NCBI GenBank assembly: GCA_009760855.2
Contig: WPIO01000025.1
Coordinates: 481,001-545,000 of the forward strand
Reading direction: 5' to 3'
Length of the DNA: 64,000 bases
DNA from: Cristatella mucedo
Taxonomy: Eukaryota; Bryozoa; Phylactolaemata; Cristatellidae
A program made the position numbers and the translations under genes. The notes under the pieces are model-generated. The model saw only the letters and a list, made by a program, of their open reading frames with translations, ran no database searches and had not been told where the DNA came from. Shown one piece after another: positions 43,667-55,795 of this stretch; within the stretch, counting starts at the first letter, position 1; every line of letters starts with the position of its first letter.

Positions 43667-43798
43667 GACGTATGCCCGGATCCTCGACTTTTCGTAAAAG
43701 GTACCAGTGTGGGTGACGTGAACCAGGGTTCCATCGGTGACTGCTGGCTTGTTGCTGCGACAGCTTGCATTTCTGGTCACAAGTCATCGTGGAAGAAG
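43667..43798 (+). pseudogene. calpain copy 2, exon 2 (open, catalytic Cys kept)
   Basis: Same 132-bp length as in copy 1, with acceptor attcag|GAC and donor AAG|gtgagc. It begins DVCPDPRLFVKGTSVGD and reads GSIGDCWLVAA at the active site. The residue before Cys is Asp, as in classical calpains, where copy 1 has Asn. The exon itself has no disabling change. Confidence 0.85.
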
Positions 43799-45001
43799 GT
43801 GAGCAGTTACAGTTACCTAAACTCTGCTTAATATCCGTTGCTTGCGTGCTACTATTGCTGCTGCACATACTGTAAGCTTTCAGTACTTACACATCTTACA
43901 GGTTTGCCAGCCGCTGGCAATGGTCAGTGGTCTCTTAGCTATCACATAGCTCTCCCAAGCCAGTGCGCATAGCTACAGCATGCTTTTTTAATGTTGCTGA
44001 ACCTTTCAAAGGACGACTCAACCATGAACTTTTCTTGGTTGACCCTTCTGGTTCATAACAGTGAGGCAGTTCACCAGCCTCATTTTGTTTTTTCACAACC
44101 CATTCAAAATTGACATTTTAGAATAAGTGTCTAAGGGAATAGTTTAAATTATCCTTTTAAATTGGCAAAGCCTTTACGATTAAAGGAGATGCTATGACCA
44201 CAGCCGAGGGAGAATCCAGAAACTGATATTTTTACACCGTGTTCTGCTTTTGAATTATATATTGACCAACGATCCACCCCAAGTAGAGTGACAATTCAAA
44301 AGTTTGGTTGTTCAGGGGGTAGCAACCAGAAGCTGTATTTTGAAAGGTATTTGAAAGATAAGATTACATGTGCTATAGTAACTGTAGTGTCGAAGCTGTG
44401 ATTTGCAGTTATAATAGAGATACAACACATGCCTATTAGTCTCTAAAAACTTCAAAACGAAGAACACCTCCAGTCTTATTACCATTTGAATACCGAAGCT
44501 TGTATTTCCTCTTTCGGATCTCATTTAATAAGTTGAACCATGGTACTGGCTACATTTTAACCTATCCGCATTGCCTTGTCTGCATTTCTCATTAGGCACT
44601 AGCCTGAATTTTTTGGCAGCCTGTCTGTACCAGAAGCGAACGTTTTAGTCATGCAAGTGCTCTCATTACTATCCCCTAATTATTAACATTATAGTTATCA
44701 TTACGACAGAGAGGCCAAGCATCTCATATACATGTGATTCATAGAAACCACCCACCTCATTCTATTTACTTGCAGTTAAGGCTCGATCTAGAGAGGTCAT
44801 TCTAAGACTGGTCTTCTTATGTCAACTTCATTTGCTTTCGTTAATTTATCCTATTTAGGCTGTGCCTGCAATGGTCTAAGACTAGACTATTGAGGGATTT
44901 ACTCTTGAGGTTGGCATGCTGCAGCCGTATCTTGCTTTTGTGTGACCGACACGGTGCAAGATGTATTATTTTTAACATCTTTCCCTATTTCTGTACTCAA
45001 G
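43799..45001. other. copy 2, intron 2
   Basis: Aligns with 5361-6667 of copy 1 without the SINE. A stretch near 44100-44220 has no counterpart. No gene seen. Confidence 0.5.
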
Positions 45002-45210
45002 ATAATCCCTGATTTCGAAGACCAAGAGTGGGACCCAAACAACCGCGAAAAGTACTGTGGCATTTTCCACTTTCATTTCTGGCATAACGGTGACTGGGTT
45101 GACGTTGTTGCTGACGATCTACTGCCAACGATCGATGGCAATCTAATTTACGTGCATTCGAAGACGGCTAATGAATTCTGGAGTGCACTGTTGGAGAAAG
45201 CGTATGCCAA
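45002..45210 (+). pseudogene. calpain copy 2, exon 3 with GC donor
   Basis: Same 209-bp length and frame, with [29 protein letters not shown] and [14 protein letters not shown]. The donor, AA|gtacgt in copy 1, is AA|gcacta here. GC donors exist but usually have a strong +3 to +6 context, which is missing, so splicing is doubtful. Read-through gives a TAG at once. Confidence 0.87.
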
Positions 45211-45499
45211 GCACTAGCATTCGTTGGTTGCTTCCTATTTTGTCTGTGCTGTGCTCCAATTTTAGGACACCCTATTTACTGTTAGTCAGTGTTCTCATTA
45301 TGATAATACCCTCTTTTGGTAAGTTTTTAACTTTTACAATTTGGAAGTGCGTGTCATCCTATTCTGTAGCATGCTTAAGCATGGTTCTTATTTGGACGTA
45401 AATAACTAACCTCATCTTTGCAAACTTGTTGTGAAAGCTTAGTAAATGCTTATCTTGCGTTGTTCGCTCAAATATAATTTGGAAATATGTTTTAATGCT

Positions 45500-46310
45500 T
45501 AAGCGTATGAGCAGATATGTTAGCTCCACAGTCAAATCTGCCTACTTTCAGCTACATAAAATTGCTAAAATTTGGGCTTGTTTAGATAAGGATATCGCGT
45601 CTAAGTTGGTCCATTCATTCGTGACATCCCGTCTCGACTTCCGCAACTCTCTGCGTACTGGCCTACCGGCATGTGCGATCAGGCGATTACAGCTGGTGAA
45701 AAACTCCGCATCTAGGCTTGTCTGTCGTGAGCGTCGCAGCTGCCATATCACACCACTTCTCGCCGACCTGAACTGGCTACCAGTCAAGCAACGGATTGAC
45801 TTCAAAGTTTTGTCGCTCACTTTTAGGTCACTTCATTCTTTGGCTCCAGCCTATCTCTCAGATCTACTTCCCACCAGGCCAAGCATCGTACCACCCGCTT
45901 TTCGGAATCCAACAGTCTGGAAATACCTCGTGCAAACCTCAAATTCTTTGGGGACCGTGCATTTAGTTCGTATGCTCCCAAAGCCTGGAACTCTCTCCCG
46001 ACTTGCGTCAGAACATCCCTGACTTGACCACATTTAAAAAGAACTTAAAAACGCACCTATTTAGGACAGCATTTAGTGGGTCCCTGTGATTCATCCTTGA
46101 TGTGCTTATGCGTGCGGACACTGTGCATGCTGCCACTAACCACATTTGCATGCTGACCCTGTGTATGTCATCCCTAACCATGTTCTTCATGTTGTTTATC
46201 AAGCATGATATTACTCACCATTCAATTGCGTTTCCCTTTGCAGAGATGTGAAGCACCTAGAAAGAGATTGAGTTTTCTGAGAGCGCTTTATCAAGTGCAT
46301 TATTATAATT
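45500..46310 (+). mobile_element. LINE family 1, 5'-truncated 3' end, copy 2 only
   Basis: The 175-codon + frame at 45495-46022 includes [18 protein letters not shown]-like and [20 protein letters not shown], then ADLNWLPVKQRIDFKVLSLT. It is the longest uninterrupted ORF2 tail in the window. The 3' UTR and short AT tail end near 46310. Confidence 0.88.
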
Positions 46311-46369
46311 AAACCCGTACAAAAGGCTAAAATGTCTGCTCTCTTGCAATATGCATGGCTGATATTCAC

Positions 46370-46485
46370 GCTTGGATTGCAGCTTCCCTTGCAGCAATTG
46401 TACAGCGCCTAAGAAAGAGATGAGTTACCCGAGGGCGCTTTATCAAATATATTATTATTAATATTATTATTATTAAGAGACCTCC
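46370..46485 (+). mobile_element. LINE family 1, terminal fragment
   Basis: Holds only the last 3' segment (cttgcagcaattgtacagcg) and an ATT-rich tail. Confidence 0.7.
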
Positions 46486-47804
46486 CCAAGTTGTGTGAAT
46501 ACAAAATAACGTAATAGCGACAGGAAAACTTTGTGTTATTTGAAAGCTACAAATACTATTCTCGGGCTTGGCCAGCATATCTCGGCATCACAGGGAAACT
46601 GTATACCCTATTCCAAAGACTTAGTATTGAAGAACTAACTAAAGCAGCTCCGTAGTAAAGTCTGCTTATTTTAAGTTTCGTAAGCAAGCAAATTACCTAA
46701 GAAAATTTGCTTAGCCATCAATATACCGGTCTACAGTGAAATCATATCTGACTGTAAAAGACCCTAATCTGCAATATCTAGGCACATTACAATTTTTCAC
46801 TAGTCTCGTTTTGAAGGTATTAATTATAGTTCATATTAGTGTTTCACCGAGTAAATGTATCTATTAAGATTGCAACAAAATCCTAATTTAGCCTAGACTG
46901 ATGTAATATTGCATCGCATTGCATAGTACCGTTATTCATAAATCATTCAAAGTTTAATGCCTCATTGTGTAATGCAATGCCAAACTATTGCCAGGGGTCT
47001 GATGCAGTAAGCGGACGTCATAAATCCCAGCTGGAAAGGTTAATGTTAAAAATATTAAAGACTTTGCGAGAGACAATTTGAGCTACTGTTACATGAAACT
47101 GTCATTATTTTATCCACAGAGGTACAATTAAGAACAGCAATGCCTCGAAATTGCGTTAATAACGTGGACAATGTGACCTATATTTGTGGGGAAGTGACCT
47201 CTGCCAGTAAAGATGATATACCTATTTCTCAAGTGAAGGAGGCATATCATTTTTACTTTGCGGTCAAGGTTGATGACCAAGACCAGCAGCCTTGTTTCCC
47301 TCATACATGCTGTGCAACGCGTACAACACAGCTTTCACAGTGTTTGAATGGAAAAAGACCATCGATGCCCCTTGCAGTACCCATGGTGTAGAGAGAGCTA
47401 AGCAACCGCATAGATGACTGTTACTTCTTCTTGGTTCCTTCACTTTCCTGCGAAATGACGAAGCAAACGAAGCCGTGAATAGCCTACCCAAACATGCCAT
47501 CTGCACTGAGACCAGTTCCACACGGTGAGGGACTTCCTATTCTACAACCTCTAGCAGTATATTCTCTTGATTCTTCTGATAAGGACAAGGAGAACCAACC
47601 TATTTTGCTATTGGTATGTAAGCTTGCAGTGATCTCGATTTCCGCTGTTGTGCATCATCTTTCCTAAACAGAATGACACAGGAAGAAATAAATAACCTGG
47701 TTCGTGATTTTGACTTATCCAAGAACAAGGCAGAGTTGCAAGAATCAAGACTCCAACATTTGAACTTCTCAATAAGATGTCATAGTTACTTTAATTAAAA
47801 ATGA

Positions 47805-48075
47805 TAATAATAATAATGCACTGGATAAAGCACCATCAGAGAACTCAATCTCTTTCTAGGTGCTTTACATTTGCTGCGAAAGGAAACACAATGGAATGGT
47901 GAGTAAAATCATGCTTGAAAAACAAACAACATGAATAACATGATTAGGGGTGACCTGCACAGGGTCAGCACGCAAGTGTGGTTAGTGGCAGCAAGCACAG
48001 TGTCAGCACACAAAAGCACACGAAAGAAGAATCATAGGGACCCACTAAATGCTGTCCTAAATAGTTTCCATTAAC
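47805..48075 (-). mobile_element. LINE family 1, 3' end inserted in the WREP left copy
   Basis: The (AAT)n-side tail is at 47805, then agagaactcaatctctttct and the 3' UTR in reverse, up to atgctgtcctaaatag. Confidence 0.85.
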
Positions 48076-49239
48076 TTTAAATAGTTTACATTAACTTTAC
48101 ATAAGAAGCGTCACAACCACTAGGAGGCTTTCTTCAGAAAGGAAAGTAATTTGGTATTCTGCTCCGATATTGAGGACGTCATGAACAATTCAATGCACTG
48201 CAATTACAATATACAAATGCAATACAATTACAAATACAAAATACTACAAAATACTACAAATACAATTCACTCATGACCAACAAGAATGGACAATATTTTT
48301 AAAATCTCCGAAACTGAGTCTTAAGGCTGTGTTTTTGCACAATGGAAACTGTCTTCCATCTACTACCGTAGGGCAAGCTGTCTGCATGAAAGAGGCGCAT
48401 GAAAACCTGAAGCAGCTACCGAATTCAATTGAGTATAGCAAGTACAGCTGGCATCGTTGTGTTAATTAGAAGGTCGTTGCCCTTTCAATGGTACTGCAGA
48501 AGGGCTATACAAAACACATGTGCTTCTTATGCGAGTGGGATAGCCGAGCTAGGTAATTGATTTTATTGCAAAAGAAATGGACTCGCGGATTAAAGTTAGC
48601 AGTTTAAGAGAAGAATATCTAGCACCCAGAAATGGTTGAGACTTGCTACATCCTGCTACCATCTTTTCTCATCCAAATTTGTTTGATGAAGAACTTCGTG
48701 AAAGCCTCAGATCAAACTTTACCAACTTCCCGATACCTGCTTCAAAAATTCCTTCAACTCAGCAAAGAAACGATTAAAGATGGAGATTTTTCGGTCATTA
48801 GATTTGAGAGCTTTTCTAAGATGACCGGTTCATCAACTTGCCGAAAGGAGATGCAAAACCAGCATGGAATGCTTTTCACCTTGATTCTATAAATTTTCTC
48901 CGGAATTTAATGGCAGATAACCGCAAGAAACTAGTTGACGACATGCTGATGCCGAATCAGATATTTAGCTGCAAAATGTCTCTAAAGATTAGTTTTCTTC
49001 ATTTCCATTTTTATTTCTTTTCTGAAAACTCTATCTTTAGTGATGAACACGGTGATCGTTTTCATAAAGAAGTCATAACAATAGAGCAAAAATGGCAGCG
49101 AAAATTTTCGACTAAAATGCTGGCTGCCTACTGCTGGACACTCTCCAGAGATACTCCCGAACCCTCGTACAAAAGACAGGCAAAAAACTAAGAAGCAGTC
49201 TATGATTTCATTTTTTACAGGTATTAATGTAATGTATCA

Positions 49240-49470
49240 CAGTCTGTAACTCCACAAAGTCATAAAGACCATGTGGGTGTTACGCAGGAGACTTTTGTAT
49301 ACCCACTCACAGCCTAAGCGGCTTTCGGTACGAATTTGGTAGCCTACAGACTTCGTCTCACTCAACAAAGAGAAAGTGGGAAGCATAGCAGAGTCAGGAG
49401 AGCAGTTGAGGTAGTGAGTTGCATGGAAGTAGCAGCTCAGGACCGCTGAAAATGATGAGCGGTAGTCGAC
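49240..49470 (-). mobile_element. LINE family 2, 3' end inserted in the WREP left copy
   Basis: Reverse-strand peptide [20 protein letters not shown] and ESRLGCEWVYKSLLRNTHMV match family 2. It splits sequence that is continuous in the right copy (53690-53720). Confidence 0.82.
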
Positions 49471-49670
49471 AGTTGGAATTAACCTTAGGTCTATCACTAT
49501 TGTAATGCAGGTCTTGAGGTGCATAATAATTAGTTATAGATTGCAAAAAAATTATAGCCGATTTTGTAATTAGACCATCACATTTATGCTGAGCTTAACA
49601 GTTTCATGAGAAATGATCAACTTTACGTCAGTAAAATAATTTTTTCAAATATTCGTTGATCAATAATGCC

Positions 49671-50460
49671 ACCGCCGAGAAGTGCCATGAATTTGTGACT
49701 TTCCTCTAGAATTACGTGACTCACTGCTGGTAGTTCTTTATGCCCACGTAATTAGATGATTAAAGTGGATGCAAACCTCTGCAAAAACGGGTCCCTGATG
49801 TGGCCTATTGAATTTAAGGTCTTGTCCCACATGTTTATGTCTCTTCATTCTCTTGTTCCAACCTGAATAACTGAATTGTTTACGCACTATGTTTTCTATC
49901 CTAGCAAACCTGGCCTATCACATACTCTGGCTCGAGTTGTATAGCTGAGCCTCTAACGTTATAAGGAGATTATGCCTTTATTGCGCATGCTTTCAAAGGT
50001 AGGAGCTCACTACGGATTGACTTTGCAGCATATTTTGATTTGACGGTATTAAAAAAGAAGCTAAAAACCTACCTGATCGTCCGTGCACTTGCTCTGTCCA
50101 TGCGAGTTGTCCACAATGTTCTTGTGCGGTAGTTGTCTAAGGTCTCACTAGTTAGCAGTTAGCGTTTTTTCTTTCCAGTACATTTAAAGTGCCCTTAAAA
50201 TGATTTATTACTCTTTGGTTGCTCTACGAGTGACTTCTTATCATTAACATAAACGCTGTGCGAACTTTCTAAACTAAGCCGATCGTGGACACTCATCTGT
50301 CGTCATTACATAGCTCGACAGTACTAGCTTCTGCTTGCCATGTGCTCGCCCTTGCTGAGCCCGTCATTCTTTAATGCAAATTTCTGCATGAAGCAAATTT
50401 ACTAGCACAATCTTCACCTTCGTAAGCTGTGTACTATCGCTAAATTCTTTAATCGAGCAG
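49671..50460. other. copy 2, end of intron 3
   Basis: Positions 49690-50130 align with the LINE relic at 7780-8290 of copy 1, and 50280-50460 with 9880-10036. No gene supported. Confidence 0.5.
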
Positions 50461-50649
50461 GCTGTTTGGAAGCTATAAAGAGATTGATGGTGGCATACTG
50501 GAAGAAGCACTGTTGGACTTGACTGGTGGTATCGTCGAATCAATGGGAATTCGTGATGGAGGTTATGCTACTGATGACTTCAAGCGCAGCAATCTTTTTG
50601 AGCTGCTTAAAGAAGAATAAAAGAATAAATCGCTCATTACTACAGCTAC
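50461..50649 (+). pseudogene. calpain copy 2, exon 4 with premature stop
   Basis: The acceptor gagcag|G is kept and the frame reads LFGSYKEIDGG...EALLDLTGG. Where copy 1 has an ATA codon, copy 2 has TAA at 50618-50620. The copy 1 donor context CCG|gtaatt is gone; the nearest GT is CTG|gtaata around 50650. Confidence 0.85.
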
Positions 50650-50775
50650 GGATGATAAGCTGGTAATATTTTCTTGCTAAGAAGGAAATGACATTATGCC
50701 ATCAAAGCCTGCTGAATGAAAGAAGCAAAGAAGTTGAAGCAAAGAAGCTCTTCTTTGGGAATTCCTTGTTTGCAG

Positions 50776-51047
50776 GTCACTACTGACGACACGAAAGGTG
50801 AAAGCCCAGAAGATCTTGTCAAAGGTCATGCTTACAGAATTATTAACGTTAAGGCAGTAGCACTTGCTGGCTCGGGGTTACTCAGCTGGTTTCATAAAGA
50901 GTACCTTCCTATGGTGAAATTGAGGAATCCATGGGGTAAATTTGAGTGGAAAGGTGCATTCAGTGATGCTTCGATAAAATGGAGTAAAGTTAGCAAGGCA
51001 GAGAAACGCAAGCTGGGAGTTGATGACGAAGACGACGGTGAGTTCTG
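50776..51047 (+). pseudogene. calpain copy 2, exon 5 (open, His and Asn kept)
   Basis: It is one codon shorter than in copy 1, in frame. It reads VKGHAYR and [16 protein letters not shown], and ends DDGEFW with donor TG|gtaagt. Its intact frame contrasts with the broken exons 1 and 4. Confidence 0.88.
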
Positions 51048-51189
51048 GTAAGTTTCTACTTCATGGTTATATACTTAAACCCTATCAACTGCATAAGCTT
51101 CGCAAAAAATAATCACGAGTTTTCGCGTTCATCTAAAAAAATATTGGGGTATTCAAAATCATAAGATTATTTTAATGAAAATTATGACA

Positions 51190-53510
51190 GTACATTTATA
51201 TTGCACCCTCTGATAACTTTTCTTCTCTCTAGCCACTTTATATATGATGTCAAGGAAGCACGAAAATTTGTTAGTGGTAACATGCACAGGTTAACCTTGC
51301 ATAAGCTCACAAAGAATAAATCACAAGGCCCCAGCAAATATAGCTAAAAAGGGGAGTTTGTAGCTTATTTTTAAATGTCGTCAAGTCATTAGTGTGGTGA
51401 CGTCAGTCGGGAATGAGTTTCTGGCTTTGAAAACATCCGCACTACAGGTATGGTCTCAAAAGAGTTTGATGTTGGCTTGATTCACAGCTAAATGATCCGA
51501 TCCAGAAGAGCGGGTAGTATGATCCCTTGCCTGGTAGAGGAGTCGTTATAATAAGTAGGCTGGAGCCAGAGAATGAGGGGTTCCACAAATGATTGATAGA
51601 TCATTAAAGTCAATATGCTTCTTCATTAAGAGCCAATGTAGCCCAGCTAGAAGTGGTGTGTTGTGGTAACTGGAACGCTCACAACAGACTAATCTCAGAG
51701 TAGAGTTTCCCACTAACTATAAGCACCTGATTGCACAGGCCGGTAGATCAGTAAAAGTGAGTTGGAAAAGTAGAGGTGTGATGTCACGAATGCGTGGACC
51801 AATATGAATATATTATTAATGTCTTAGCCAGCCCAAAGTTTAGGATTATTGTGTGGCTGGAGAAAGGCTGCATTGTTCGTGGAGCTGATGTGGTGGTCTG
51901 TTGAAAGATCACTTTGGAAAAGAGCACCTAGAGTTCGCAAAGATACAACAGGAGATATGCTGGCAGAGCCAATTTTTAGCGATAAGTTTCGAATTTATGA
52001 GTAACTATAGGTTTTCCTATAGCTAGTAAGTTGGATTTATAGTAATTTAATTATAGAAAGTTTGCTGCTATCCTTTTGCAGATGGTTAGCAATAAATGCA
52101 GCAAGGGAGCCAAGAAGTTCGTAATGCTGATTGGCTGGGCGGGATCAAGGCAAAGGTACATACGAGTGTCGTCTGCATACAAGTGAGCGCCTAGATTGTG
52201 CTTGGCGATCCATCTGCAAGAGGGGGAGTATAAACCGAAGACAGCCTGACCAAGCACTGAGTCCTGAGATACCCCATTCTTCAGTAATTCCTTGAAAAAT
52301 CTCTTCCCATTCACGTAAATACTCTAAAGTCTCCCAATGAGATGGGGCCTAAACCAGTGTCGTGCAGTGCCAGTGATACCAAGATGAGATTAAAAAACCA
52401 CCCGAGAACAAATTGATGATCCATAGTGTCAAATGCTCATGAAAGATTAAGCAGACTAATCAGAGACTTTTCCTAAGTCTGAATTCCTGAGAAGGTTGTT
52501 ATACACCCTAGACAGTACTGACTCTGTGGAGTGATTGGCTCTAAAACCAGACTAAAACTTGCTTACTATGCTATCAATGCAACAGTTTTATTGGTCTGTC
52601 GCCACTCGTGCCGCTGTCTTTCATAGGAACGGTTGAAAGTAGACTGGGCGGAAGCTGCTTAAGTTTTCTTGGTCAATGTTACTTTCTTAATTAGTGGCCT
52701 AACAGCTTTAGAAATAGGCAGAGAGATCACAGGAAGCTAAGGACATACTTATAGTGTTATTTTTGCATGGTGGCAGCAGATCTATTCGTCGTAGAAGTAG
52801 AGCGGTGGGAATAGGTTCTAGAGGACTGGCAGTCTTCTTTGATTGCCAGATAAATTTAAGGATGAGGTCACTAGTGGCCTCCCTGAATGCAGACACTGAG
52901 GTGCTGCATGGAGTTTAGTGAGGGAAGAACGTTATAATCTTTATTTAGGGACAGGAGTCTAGAAAGGGTGCAGTTAACTGTTATCTGTTTACCTTGCTGA
53001 CAAAGAAGCTGGAAAATAATCAGCTGGATTGCCTCAGGGATGACTAGGTAAGGAGTGAACTGGGAGTGGTTAAGGAGATGGTTGGGTGTGTACATCAGTA
53101 CTTGAGGATTTTGCAGCTGTTATTTAACATTTTTCATAGAAGCTACACTTGGCCTTTGCTAGGATTGATTGGTTTGATATACAGTAGTCTTCGAATGCAT
53201 GTCGATTAACAGACAGTCCGGATCTTTTTTCTTAATAGACCTAGCTAGTTTAAAGTCTGCAGTAAACAAAAGACCATTTAAGCGATGACACACCATGTAC
53301 CTTGTCAAAGGTGCCATCGCGTCGAGGATGTAAGATAGCATCGTGCTGCAGCATTTTAAAATGATGAAAGGTTGGACGGAGGATTGAGAAGCAAGAGCAA
53401 ATAAGATAATCTCGTGCAGACACCACCGATGTCAATAATCTTGCGGTTTCTCAATTTACATGTGACTTTAGATGTGGAACAGGGCATACACTCTAGACTG
53501 AGTAAAAGCT
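51190..53510 (-). mobile_element. LINE family 1, longest copy (linker, RT and 3' end)
   Basis: Reading right to left on the - strand, LDAMAPLTRYMVCHRLNGLL (about 53320) resembles the CR1/L2 endonuclease-RT linker. Next come PIPTALLLRRIDLLPP (52810), an RPVYFQPFL and SGFRANHSTES segment (about 52640-52520), SHLGITGTA and NGVSQDSVLGQAVF (about 52350-52270), and AKHNLGAHLYADDTRMYLCL (52200) with the YADD catalytic motif. The 3' UTR runs to about 51190. Many stops and frameshifts; inactive. Confidence 0.88.
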
Positions 53511-53534
53511 GCCAGTGGTTACCTAACACGGTCA

Positions 53535-55795
53535 ACAAATTTTAATAAACGTCATGTTATAAAATAAAATTGATCATTTCTTATCCATTTTAACATCAAC
53601 ACAAATATGACAATGAAATTGCAAACCTGGCTCTAATTTCTGTAATCTACAATAAATTAATGTGCACCTCAAGACCTGCATTTCAATAGTAATAGACCTA
53701 CGGTTAATACCTGTAAAAATGAAGTCATAAACTGCTTCTTAATTTTATTAGCTTGCCTTTTGTATAGCTGTACGGGAGTATCTGTGGAGAGCGTTCAGCA
53801 GTGGCCAGCCAGCATTTTAGTGGACCATTTTCGTGGCCATTTTTGCTCCATGGTTATGATTTATTCTTCAAAATGTACGCCGTGTTCATCACTAACTATA
53901 ACACAGTTGTCAGGAAAGAAATAAAAATGGGAATAAAGAAAGTGAATCTTAAGAAACATATTGCAGCCAAGTTTCCAATACTTCATCAGCATGTCTGCAA
54001 CTAGTTTCGTGTGGTTTTCTGTCATCTATAATTCAGGAGAAAGTTGATAGAATCAAGGTGACAAGCATTCCATACTGGTTTCGGATCACTTTGCAGCAAG
54101 TTGCTGAACCGCGCATCTTTGAAAAGCTCTCGAATATGAGAACCCAAAACAACTCCTTCTTCAATAGTTTCGTAGCTGAGTCGAGGGAATTTTTCATGTA
54201 GGTATCGGAAAGCTGGCAAAGTCCAATCCGCGGCTTTCATTAAGTTCTTCATCAAACAAAGTTTCACGTGAAAAGGTCATAGACGGATTAATCGACCCAT
54301 CGACCATTGATTGGGGCTAGATATTCTTCTCTTCAAATGCTAACTTTAGTCAGCGAGTCCATTTCTTCCGCAATCAGTACGAATACCAAGCTCGGCTATT
54401 CCACTCGAATAACAAGCACATGCATGTTTTACAGCTCTTCTGTAGTACCATTAAAAGGGCAACGACCTTCTAATCAAAACAGAGCTGCCAGCTGCACTTG
54501 TTATACTCAATGGAATTCAGTAGCTGCTTTCAGTTATCATAAGCCTCTTTCAAGTAGACAGCATGCACAACTGTATCAAATAGAAGACGGTTTTCATAAT
54601 GTAAAACACAGCCTTAAGACTCAGTTTCGAAACTCTTTGAAGTATTGTATATTCTTGTGGGTCATAAATGATTTGCAAGGCGTTCATGAGGTCCTCAATA
54701 CCAGAACAGGATACCAGATTACTTTCTTTTCTGAAGAAAGCCTCCAAGTGCTGGTGAAGCTTTTGATGTAAAGTAATTATGGCATCTTCTTTGAGATGTT
54801 TCATTGTTGGAGTCTTGATTCTAGCAAATCTGCCTTGTTCTTGGATAAGTCAAAATCACGAACCAGGTCAATTAGTTATTCCTGTGTTATTTTGTGTGGG
54901 GTTGATGATGCACCACAGTCAAAATCTGGATCACTGTAAGGTGACGTACCAGGTGCAAAATAGGTCGGCTCTCCTTGTCCTCATCAAAATAATCAAGAGA
55001 ATATTCTGCTGGAGGTTCTGCAATAGAAAGTCTCCTACCACGTGGAACTGTTTTCAATGCAGATGGAACGCTCGGGTAGGCTAAACTCGATTTCGTTTCC
55101 TTTGTTATTCCGCCGGAAAGAGGAGAAACCAAGCAGAAGTAGCAGTCATACATGCTGTTGCTTGGCTCTCTCCACGTCATGGGGACTGCAAATGGCATGG
55201 ATGGTCTTTTGCCAGTAGCAAAGCGTGTATGCGGGAAACAAGGCTGGTCTTGGTAACCACCCTTGATTGCAAAGTAAAGATGACATGATTTCTCCAATTG
55301 AGGAACAGGCATATAGTCTTTACTGGTAAATGTCATTTCCCCACAAATATAGACAACAGTGACAACGGTTGTAACGCATTTCGAGGTATTTTTTGTACTT
55401 CTATGGATAACATAATAACAATTTCATGTTTCAGTAGGTTAAGTTGTCTCACACAAAGTATTCAATATTGTTAATGCTCATCCTCTCCAACTGGGATTTA
55501 TAATGTCACCTTACCTTACTGCAATACCGATTGGCAACTGTATTGCAATGCATTAGAAAATGATGCCATCAACTCTGAACGATTTATGCGTGACGTTACT
55601 ATGGAATGCGATGCAATATTACACCAGTCTAGGCCTTTTTAGGATGTTGTTGCAATTTTCAATAGACACATTTCCTCCTTGAAACATTGAAAATGAGCTG
55701 TAATGACTATCTTCAAAACGAGACCCACAACAGTTTTCTGGTTATATTTCTGTTCAGCATACTTACATACTACAGATTAGAACCTTTTTAAGTTA
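53535..55795 (-). pseudogene. uncharacterised invertebrate 'WREP' family gene, right inverted copy (more complete)
   Basis: On the - strand the frames run in family order: KSCHLYFAIKGGYQDQPCFP, KRPSMPFAVPMTWREP, YDCYFCLVSP and PSVPSALKTVPRGRRLSI (55300-54950); LHQHLEAFFRKESNLVSC with LKAVFYIMKTVFYLIQ (54790-54560); LCLMKNLMKAADWTLPAFRY and KFPRLSYETIEEGVVLGSHI (54267-54110); and a DEHGERF-like C-terminal region (53900-53760). Stops separate the blocks. It is inverted with respect to 46755-49670, with matching flanks outside the coding part. Copy 1 has nothing similar in intron 5. Confidence 0.78.

Larger units (their letters stand above)
46755..49670 (+). pseudogene. uncharacterised invertebrate 'WREP' family gene, left inverted copy
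   Basis: Broken + frames follow the order of a large, widely dispersed family of unnamed invertebrate proteins. They read AYHFYFAVKVDDQDQQPCFP and NGKRPSMPLAVPMV (47250-47390), then CYFFLVPSLSCE- and VRDFDLSKNKAELQESRLQ-like stretches (47400-47770), LMKNFVKASDQTLPTSRYLL (48680-48760) and DEHGDRFHKEVITIEQKWQR followed by MLAAYCWTLSRDTPEPSYKR (49040-49190). LINE 3' ends interrupt it at 47805-48075 and 49240-49470. Flanking non-coding DNA is shared with the right copy. I recognise the family but know no function; it may travel with a mobile element. It is absent from copy 1. Confidence 0.75.
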
